A DNA stretch of 17,975 nucleotides. It comes from an uncultured Candidatus Melainabacteria bacterium (lineage in GTDB: Bacteria > Cyanobacteriota > Vampirovibrionia > Gastranaerophilales > Gastranaerophilaceae). The DNA lies in contig CAKUVB010000017.1 in NCBI GenBank assembly GCA_934693215.1, positions 1 through 17,975 of the forward strand, in the 5' to 3' direction. Of the stretch, positions 12,466 through 17,975 are shown one piece after another. The notes beneath the pieces were generated by a model. The model did no database searches. It worked only from the letters and a program-made list of their open reading frames with translations, and was not told the origin of the DNA. The translations under genes and the position numbers were made by a program. Within the stretch, counting starts at the first letter, position 1. Every line of letters begins with the position of its first letter.

Positions 12466-15309
12466 ATGAATGGCACTATCAGAATAAAGGGAGCAAGAGA
12501 GCATAACCTAAAAAATGTCTCCTTAGAAATTCCTAAAAACGAACTAATTGTTTTTACAGGGGTTTCAGGTTCGGGAAAAAGTTCGCTTGCATTTGATACG
12601 ATATTTGCAGAAGGACAAAGACGTTATGTAGAGAGTCTTTCAACTTATGCACGTCAGTTTTTGGGTCAAATGGATAAACCTGATGTTGATAATATTGAAG
12701 GATTAACTCCTGCAATTTCTATTGACCAAAAATCAACAAGTAACAATCCACGTTCTACAGTTGGTACTGTTACTGAAATATATGATTACTTAAGACTACT
12801 TTTTGCAAGAGTCGGAACTCCATATTGTCCAAAATGTGGTGCGGAAATCAAACCACAAACAATAGATGAAATTGTAGCTTCTATTCTCAATTTGGGTGAA
12901 GGTACAAAAATTCAAATAATGGCACCGATTGCGAGAGGCAAAAAGGGTGAATTTTCTTCAACTTTTGAAGAACTCCGACAAGAAGGGTTTGTAAGGGTAA
13001 AAATTGACGGCGAAATTTATAACCTAGATGAAGATGAAATAAAGCTCGCTAAAACAAAAAAACATGATATCTATGTTGTAGTTGATAGAGTTGTTGTAAA
13101 AGAGTCAGCACGTTCAAGACTTGCAGATAGTGTGCAAACTGCTCTTAAAAAAGCTGAAGGTGTTACAGTTGTTGATGTCGTAGGCAAGGAAGAAATATTA
13201 TTTAGTGAAAAGCTTGCTTGTGAAAATTGTAACCTTAGTTTTGAAGAACTTGCACCTAGAATATTCAGTTTTAATAACCCTTATGGTGCTTGTGAAAAAT
13301 GTTCAGGAATTGGGGTAGATTATCAAATTTCTCCAGATTTGGTTGTTCCTGATAAAACAAAATCTATTAATCAAGGTGCTATTTATCCTTGGAGCAAGAG
13401 TACTACAGATTATTATAAAGATGTTCTTTCTTCGGTATCAGAAGAATGTGGAATAAACCTTGATACACCGTTTCAAGATTTGTCAAAAGAACATCAAGAT
13501 ATTATTTTATATGGTTCTGATAATATAATCAGGCTGACTGTAAAGAAATTTGGCTCTCATAGATATCAAACAAAATATAAAAGATTTAGTGGTGTCATAC
13601 CATTTTTGATGAAAAGATATAACGAGGCTGGTGGAGAATATTGGAGAGAAGAAATCCAAAAATATATGGTTACAACTCCTTGCGAAGCTTGTCACGGTGC
13701 TAGATTAAAACCATTTCCTTTAGCAGTAAGACTAAAAGGTACAACAAAAGAAGTTAATATTCATGAATTTTGTACAATGCCGATAGATGAAGCTTATGAA
13801 TTTATCTCTGAACTTTATTTATCCTTGAATGATTTTCAAATGAAGATTGCAAAACAAGTTCTTGATGAGATAAGGGCAAGGTTAAAATTCCTTATTGATG
13901 TAGGTTTGAGTTATCTTAATCTGGCAAGAACGGCAGGAACTTTGTCGGGCGGTGAAGCTCAAAGAATTAGATTAGCAACACAAATTGGTAGTGGATTGTC
14001 AGGTGTTCTTTATGTTTTAGATGAGCCTTCGATTGGTTTACATCAAAAAGATAATGATAGATTGATTAAGACTTTGATAAGATTACGTAATTTAGGCAAT
14101 ACTCTTATTGTGGTTGAACATGATGAGGATACTATGCGTAATGCTGATTATATCGTAGATATTGGACCAAAAGCCGGGTGCAAAGGTGGAAAAATTGTTG
14201 CTCAAGGCTCAATGGAAGATATTATGTCTGTAGAAGACTCTTTGACTGGTAAATACTTATCAGGTGAAAGATTTATTCCTATACCTGATAAATTAAGGGA
14301 AGGAAATGGAGAGTTTTTGAGAGTTGAGAATGCTCATCTGAATAATTTGAAAAATATTGATGTAGATATACCTTTGGGTAAAATAAATGTTTTGACAGGT
14401 GTTTCAGGTTCAGGTAAATCAACCTTGATGAGTGATATTATATGTCAATTTGCTATTCATAAATTGAGAGGTAATAAACCTAAACCTCAAGGTGTTGATG
14501 ATATTTTTGGGTTTGAACATATTGACAAAATTATAGAAATAGACCAATCTCCAATAGGTAGAACTCCTCGTTCTAACCCTGCAACTTATACAGATGTATT
14601 TACACCAATAAGAGAACTTTTTGCAAAGACTAATGAATCAAAAATGCGAGGGTATAAAGCCGGAAGATTTAGTTTTAATGTAAAAGGTGGTAGATGTGAG
14701 GCTTGTAAAGGTGATGGACTTCTTAAAATTGAGATGAACTTCTTATCAGATGTTTATGTAAAATGTGATGTCTGTGGTGGTAAACGATATAATAGAGAAA
14801 CATTAGAAGTTAAGTACAAAGGTAAATCAATTTACGATGTTTTAGAGATGAGTGTAAAAGAAGCATTAGAGTTCTTTGATAGTGTGCCTCAGATAAAAAA
14901 CAAACTTCAAACATTGTATGACGTTGGGCTTGATTATATTAAACTTGGACAAAGTGCAACAACTTTATCTGGTGGTGAAGCTCAAAGAATTAAACTCGCT
15001 TCTGAACTTAATAAACGTGCTACAGGTAGAACTTTATATTTGTTAGATGAACCTTCTGTTGGCTTACATTGGGCAGATTTAGATAAATTGATTAAAATTC
15101 TTCATCAGTTGGCAGATAACGGAAATACTATTCTTGTTATTGAACATAATATGGATTTGATAAAAATTGCAGATAATATTATTGATTTAGGGCCAGATGG
15201 AGGAAATGCAGGTGGACAAATCGTTGCTCAAGGAACACCTCAAGAGGTTGCAATGGTTGAAAATTCATATACTGGTCAATATTTAAAAAAGATACTATCT
15301 GCAAAATAA
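12466..15309 (+). CDS. uvrA: UvrABC excinuclease subunit A
   Basis: UvrA is the damage-sensing ATPase of nucleotide excision repair; its dimer loads UvrB on lesions. The 947 residues are full length and carry both ABC modules. Module one has Walker A GVSGSGKSS (32-40), the UvrB-binding and zinc regions (CPKC near 121, CENC and CEKC around 252-280, CEACHG near 406), the signature LSGGEAQ (493-499) and LDEPSIGL. Module two has Walker A GVSGSGKS (645-652), a C-terminal zinc finger (C744, C747, C767, C770), the signature LSGGEAQ (834-840) and LDEPSVGL. The N-terminus aligns from the first residue, supporting the ATG despite the absent Shine-Dalgarno. It is followed by a probable terminator, so the metallopeptidase gene downstream may be transcribed separately. 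Confidence 0.99.
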   Translation: MNGTIRIKGAREHNLKNVSLEIPKNELIVFTGVSGSGKSSLAFDTIFAEGQRRYVESLSTYARQFLGQMDKPDVDNIEGLTPAISIDQKSTSNNPRSTVGTVTEIYDYLRLLFARVGTPYCPKCGAEIKPQTIDEIVASILNLGEGTKIQIMAPIARGKKGEFSSTFEELRQEGFVRVKIDGEIYNLDEDEIKLAKTKKHDIYVVVDRVVVKESARSRLADSVQTALKKAEGVTVVDVVGKEEILFSEKLACENCNLSFEELAPRIFSFNNPYGACEKCSGIGVDYQISPDLVVPDKTKSINQGAIYPWSKSTTDYYKDVLSSVSEECGINLDTPFQDLSKEHQDIILYGSDNIIRLTVKKFGSHRYQTKYKRFSGVIPFLMKRYNEAGGEYWREEIQKYMVTTPCEACHGARLKPFPLAVRLKGTTKEVNIHEFCTMPIDEAYEFISELYLSLNDFQMKIAKQVLDEIRARLKFLIDVGLSYLNLARTAGTLSGGEAQRIRLATQIGSGLSGVLYVLDEPSIGLHQKDNDRLIKTLIRLRNLGNTLIVVEHDEDTMRNADYIVDIGPKAGCKGGKIVAQGSMEDIMSVEDSLTGKYLSGERFIPIPDKLREGNGEFLRVENAHLNNLKNIDVDIPLGKINVLTGVSGSGKSTLMSDIICQFAIHKLRGNKPKPQGVDDIFGFEHIDKIIEIDQSPIGRTPRSNPATYTDVFTPIRELFAKTNESKMRGYKAGRFSFNVKGGRCEACKGDGLLKIEMNFLSDVYVKCDVCGGKRYNRETLEVKYKGKSIYDVLEMSVKEALEFFDSVPQIKNKLQTLYDVGLDYIKLGQSATTLSGGEAQRIKLASELNKRATGRTLYLLDEPSVGLHWADLDKLIKILHQLADNGNTILVIEHNMDLIKIADNIIDLGPDGGNAGGQIVAQGTPQEVAMVENSYTGQYLKKILSAK

Positions 15310-15332
15310 ATTTGCAAATTAGCAATTTTTTT
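15308..15332 (+). terminator. Probable uvrA terminator
   Basis: AAATTTGC (15308-15315) pairs with GCAATTTT (15322-15329) at seven of eight positions around a 6-base loop. It runs into seven Ts (15326-15332) just after the uvrA stop. The stem is weak, but the position and T-run fit. Confidence 0.5.
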
Positions 15333-15338
15333 AAAAAA

Positions 15339-15365
15339 CTTGTTTTATATATTATATAAAACAAG
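15339..15365. promoter_or_regulatory. Perfect 13-bp palindrome before the metallopeptidase gene
   Basis: Arms CTTGTTTTATATA and TATATAAAACAAG are separated by one base. The repeat ends six bases before the ATG and contains TATAAA (15355-15360), a possible -10. A dimeric repressor site over the promoter fits best. On the minus strand it is followed by a T-run and could also be a terminator, but no minus-strand gene ends here. Confidence 0.45.
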
Positions 15366-15371
15366 CTTAAT

Positions 15372-16523
15372 ATGACTCAAATATCAAATAATGTAACTGG
15401 AATATATTTTAAACAACTTGCTCAAAACAAAACTAATAGTGCAAGTAATGTTCCTGTGGATACATCTCAATATGCTAGAGATAATTTAATTAAGCAATAT
15501 TTAGATAATCTTGCGTTACAGAATAAACCACAAATTTTAGGTGATAACAGTAAACCAATATTTACACCAACAGGAATTGGTGATTATGAGAATATGTTAG
15601 TAAAAGATGCAACTGGTAAAGTTGTTCAAGAAGTTAAATATACTAAGGAAGGTAATAAGATAGTTGAAACAGTCAATGTAAATTCTGTTGATGGTTCAAA
15701 ATTAAATAAAGTTATTACTCAAGACGGCAATAAGAAAACGATGAGTATTAATGTAAAAGATAAAAATGGTAATGACCTTATTAATGAAAATAGAACTTAT
15801 GAAAAAATAGATGATGATAATGCAATATCTACTCATAACGGTCAAGAATATAAAATTTCAGGTTTGAAAGGGAATGTTATTACAGTAGAATCTAATGGAG
15901 AAAAGAAAGTAATTGATTTTGAAAAAATGGTTAATCCTGAAACCGAAAAACTTGACCAATCAAAAACAGGAAATACAATTACTAACGAGCAAAAGGATTT
16001 TCTTATTTCAAGGTTGAAAAATCGCTCGGGTGACATACTTTTAACGATTGATAAAGAACTTGATAAACTAACTTTTATGGACGAAAAAGGTTATGAAGGT
16101 TGGTATGTCGGATATCAGGATAGTACAGAACGAACCCTAAAAACTTGTGCAGAAGCAAATAATATGTTGGAGTTGCATGAATTGGGGCATGGTGTAAATG
16201 AGTTTAATGACAAATCAGGCAAATGTTGGTCTGATGTTAATCGAGAATATCATTCAGTAAGAGATAAAGAAATAGAAATATTTAATCAAACAAATAAATC
16301 AAGTGATTATAAACAGTATATGCAAAAGTTTATGAATGGCGAACATATGTTATCAAGAGGTTTTTCTCAAGAAGAATGTAAACTTGTTGGTGCGAATGAG
16401 GAATTTGCAGAAGCTTATGGATTCTTTAATAATATGGATATAGAAAATGTAAATTTCAGAACTACTTCGCTTGTACAACATATGCCTGAATCTCTTAGAA
16501 TGGTGCATTCTCAAATTAGTTAA
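15372..16523 (+). CDS. Predicted zinc metallopeptidase, anthrax lethal factor-like catalytic domain
   Basis: The 383 residues have no signal peptide. Residues 1-65 are polar. Residues 72-185 form a run of short beta-like units (KDATGKVVQEVKY, NSVDGSKLNKVI, KDKNGNDLI). The C-terminal third holds HELGH (H269, E270, H273), the zinc-binding and catalytic motif of zincins, and then NEEFAEAYGFF (342-352). In the lethal-factor/Pro-Pro endopeptidase group (M34-like), HExGH is followed by NEAEFFAEAF, whose first aligned glutamate is the third zinc ligand; here that would be E343, with E347 also conserved. The end LVQHMPESLRMVHSQI also resembles the end of lethal factor. Substrate and export route are unknown. 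The ATG has no Shine-Dalgarno and follows a perfect palindrome. Metallopeptidase is likely; the lethal-factor relation comes from remembered motifs. Confidence 0.7.
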   Translation: MTQISNNVTGIYFKQLAQNKTNSASNVPVDTSQYARDNLIKQYLDNLALQNKPQILGDNSKPIFTPTGIGDYENMLVKDATGKVVQEVKYTKEGNKIVETVNVNSVDGSKLNKVITQDGNKKTMSINVKDKNGNDLINENRTYEKIDDDNAISTHNGQEYKISGLKGNVITVESNGEKKVIDFEKMVNPETEKLDQSKTGNTITNEQKDFLISRLKNRSGDILLTIDKELDKLTFMDEKGYEGWYVGYQDSTERTLKTCAEANNMLELHELGHGVNEFNDKSGKCWSDVNREYHSVRDKEIEIFNQTNKSSDYKQYMQKFMNGEHMLSRGFSQEECKLVGANEEFAEAYGFFNNMDIENVNFRTTSLVQHMPESLRMVHSQIS

Positions 16524-16550
16524 TTAAAAATACTTATCATTGAATATACA

Positions 16551-16559
16551 TGCTAAACT
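16551..16559 (+). promoter_or_regulatory. Extended -10 promoter of the UmuC-like gene, probably leaderless
   Basis: TGC then TAAACT (hexamer 16554-16559) makes an extended -10 that ends six bases before the ATG at 16566, the same spacing as for uvrA. No Shine-Dalgarno and no good -35 are visible. Confidence 0.4.
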
Positions 16560-16565
16560 ATTAGT

Positions 16566-17738
16566 ATGAAACGAATAATTGCGTTAGTTGATTGTGATTC
16601 ATTTTTTGTAACTTGTGAGCAAGCCGTTGAACCTAAGTTAAAAGGTCAACCTGTTTGTGTTATTTCTAACAATGAAGGGTGTGTTATCTCTCGTTCTCGT
16701 GAAGCAAAGCAGATGGGAGTAAAAATGGGAATGCCTTATTTTATGGCAAAAAAAGATTATCCTAATGCGATTTATATAAAAGCTGAACACGATAGATATG
16801 ATTGGTTTTCAAAACGTGTTATGGATTGTTTGAAAAATTTTAGTCCTGATGTACAGATTTATTCTATAGATGAAGCCTTTATAGATTTGACAGGTACGAG
16901 AAAACTCTATGGTATGAATTATACAAATATATGCAAAATGATACGTAGAACAATCAAAGAACAAACAGATATTGATGTTTCAATCGGTATAAGCCATTCC
17001 AAAACTCTCTCTAAACTTGCAAGTGATAAGGCAAAAAATACAGGCGGAATTTATACGATAGGTGCATTTAGAATAAAAGACGAATTGAAGAAAACTGATA
17101 TTTCTGAAGTTTGGGGTGTAGGACGTCAAATAAATAAATTTTGTTTAAGGTGGGGAATACTAAATGCTTGGGATTTTGTTTCAAGACCTGATGCTTGGCT
17201 TAAAAATGAACTTGGAAAAAATGGGTTAGAGCTAAAATATGAGCTGTTAGGAGATTGTATTTCTCCTGTAGAATCAAAGAAAGAACCTCCAAAGTCAATC
17301 CAAAAGACTTCAGCAATAGGCGGGTTTACCTCTGATATAAATATAATCAAGTCAGAAATAGCAAAACATATTCATAGAGGTTGTGCAAAATTACGCAGAT
17401 GGGGTGGAAAATGCTCGACAGTTGGTGTAATGCTTAGGACAAAAGATTTTTATGTTTGTTCAAGGTACAAAGAACTTATTCAGCCGACTAATTTTGAATT
17501 GACTGTAAAAAAAGCCATTGATGAACTCTTGCCACAAATATATTCGCAAAATGTGTTGTACAGAAGTACGGGTATAATGTTGAATAATCTTTCTTATAGC
17601 GATTCAGAACAGTTGTTTTTGTTTGATTCTGTGTCTGAAAAAGATAAAAAACTTGCAGAATGTATAGACAAGATTGAAAACAAATTTGGTAAAAATTCTA
17701 TTAAAACCGGATTTTGGACAGATAGGTTAAAAGGATAA
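16566..17738 (+). CDS. Y-family DNA polymerase, UmuC-like
   Basis: This is a translesion DNA polymerase that copies damaged templates. The 390 residues (E. coli UmuC has 422) carry the catalytic D9 and D11 in LVDCDSFFVTCE, the UmuC-type NNEGCVISRSREAKQMGVKMGMP (35-57) and the second catalytic motif YSIDEAFIDLT (99-109). The helix-hairpin-helix region WGVGRQINKF and the little-finger domain with QKTSAIGGF follow. A C-terminal QLFLF (349-353) is a textbook sliding-clamp-binding peptide. The NNEGCVISRS wording favours UmuC over DinB. No umuD-like gene is adjacent, so activation by a partner cannot be shown here. It is 42 bases after the metallopeptidase gene and may have its own promoter. Confidence 0.93.
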   Translation: MKRIIALVDCDSFFVTCEQAVEPKLKGQPVCVISNNEGCVISRSREAKQMGVKMGMPYFMAKKDYPNAIYIKAEHDRYDWFSKRVMDCLKNFSPDVQIYSIDEAFIDLTGTRKLYGMNYTNICKMIRRTIKEQTDIDVSIGISHSKTLSKLASDKAKNTGGIYTIGAFRIKDELKKTDISEVWGVGRQINKFCLRWGILNAWDFVSRPDAWLKNELGKNGLELKYELLGDCISPVESKKEPPKSIQKTSAIGGFTSDINIIKSEIAKHIHRGCAKLRRWGGKCSTVGVMLRTKDFYVCSRYKELIQPTNFELTVKKAIDELLPQIYSQNVLYRSTGIMLNNLSYSDSEQLFLFDSVSEKDKKLAECIDKIENKFGKNSIKTGFWTDRLKG

Positions 17739-17760
17739 TAACTTTTTTATAAAGTTATTA
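17736..17760 (+). terminator. Hairpin at the end of the UmuC-like gene
   Basis: TAATAACTTT (17736-17745) and AAAGTTATTA (17751-17760) form a 10-bp stem with a TTTAT loop, beginning at the stop codon itself. The sequence after it is T-rich but lacks a clean run, so termination is plausible rather than certain. Confidence 0.5.
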
Positions 17761-17794
17761 TGATTATTTTGTTATTTATATGAAAAATAGATAT

Positions 17795-17975
17795 ATATTG
17801 GGGTTTATGCAACCCCAACCCCCGCACCAAATGTTCTTTCTTTTTTATTGCGATGAAAAAAGAAAGAACATTGGATAAGAAAGAAAAACACGTCGACTAA
17901 AAACAGTCACTAAATTCAACCCTAAACTCGTGAACTCGCTATCGCTCAGACAACACGAGTTTTTTCATTGTTTCA
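17795..17975 (+). repeat. Large dispersed structured element, copy B, cut by window end
   Basis: It matches copy A (4330-4608) in two blocks, 17795-17853 and 17868-17975, in the same orientation. The first hairpin (TTGGGGTT 17798-17805, AACCCCAA 17811-17818) and the terminator-like stem (17924-17932, 17954-17962, then T-run) are conserved. Between the blocks copy B has only 14 bases and forms a perfect 15-bp hairpin (17832-17846 with 17856-17870). Copy A lost this hairpin's right arm or never had it. The left arm ACAGTCACT (17903-17911) predicts its partner just beyond the window. Like copy A, it follows the 3' end of a plus-strand gene. Confidence 0.75.

Noticed and set aside
1..17975. CRISPR array, prophage, transposase or defence island
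   Set aside because: No regularly spaced direct repeats, integrase, transposase, phage structural gene or recognisable defence protein was found. The repeats seen are dispersed and palindromic.

Overview
The window is AT-rich and densely coded. It is probably chromosomal DNA from an anaerobic gut bacterium of the non-photosynthetic cyanobacterial sister group (Vampirovibrionia/Melainabacteria, Gastranaerophilales-like). This is inferred from three things seen together: an FtsZ whose core reads like cyanobacterial FtsZ, a plant/cyanobacterial-type glutamate-cysteine ligase, and an [FeFe] hydrogenase that implies anaerobic life. The ksgA-ispE pair also fits cyanobacteria. No 16S rRNA is present, so the assignment remains an inference.

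Layout. Positions 1-1047 hold the 3' part of a group-B-like [FeFe] hydrogenase. It converges on a sigma-28 (FliA/WhiG) type sigma factor (1178-2002, minus), with ftsZ (2151-3329, minus) upstream of that. Strong hairpin terminators lie at 1109-1142 and 2094-2128. A small predicted secreted protein (3658-4212, plus) follows. Next comes a 616-base gene-free region filled with dispersed repeats. gshA (4829-6091, minus) is divergent from the overlapping pair ksgA-ispE (6221-7916, plus). Two unrecognised genes then meet tail to tail (7982-8491 plus; 8495-10174 minus). A minus-strand cluster follows: a small unknown protein, a TPR protein and a YkgJ-like cysteine-cluster protein (12295 down to 10262). 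The last third is plus-strand: uvrA (12466-15309), a predicted zinc metallopeptidase resembling the catalytic domain of anthrax lethal factor (15372-16523), and a UmuC-like Y-family polymerase (16566-17738). The window ends inside a second copy of the dispersed element seen at 4330-4608.

How the genes fit together. Most are housekeeping: cell division (ftsZ), rRNA maturation (ksgA), isoprenoid precursors by the MEP pathway (ispE), glutathione synthesis (gshA), hydrogen metabolism, nucleotide excision repair (uvrA) and translesion synthesis (umuC-like). The less ordinary content is the HELGH metallopeptidase candidate between the two DNA-repair genes, the pair of structured dispersed elements 13.4 kb apart, and several genes whose -10 box lies so close to the ATG that leaderless mRNAs are likely. 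I found no CRISPR array, tRNA, rRNA, insertion sequence or prophage. No complete novel defence or mobile system can be supported from this sequence.
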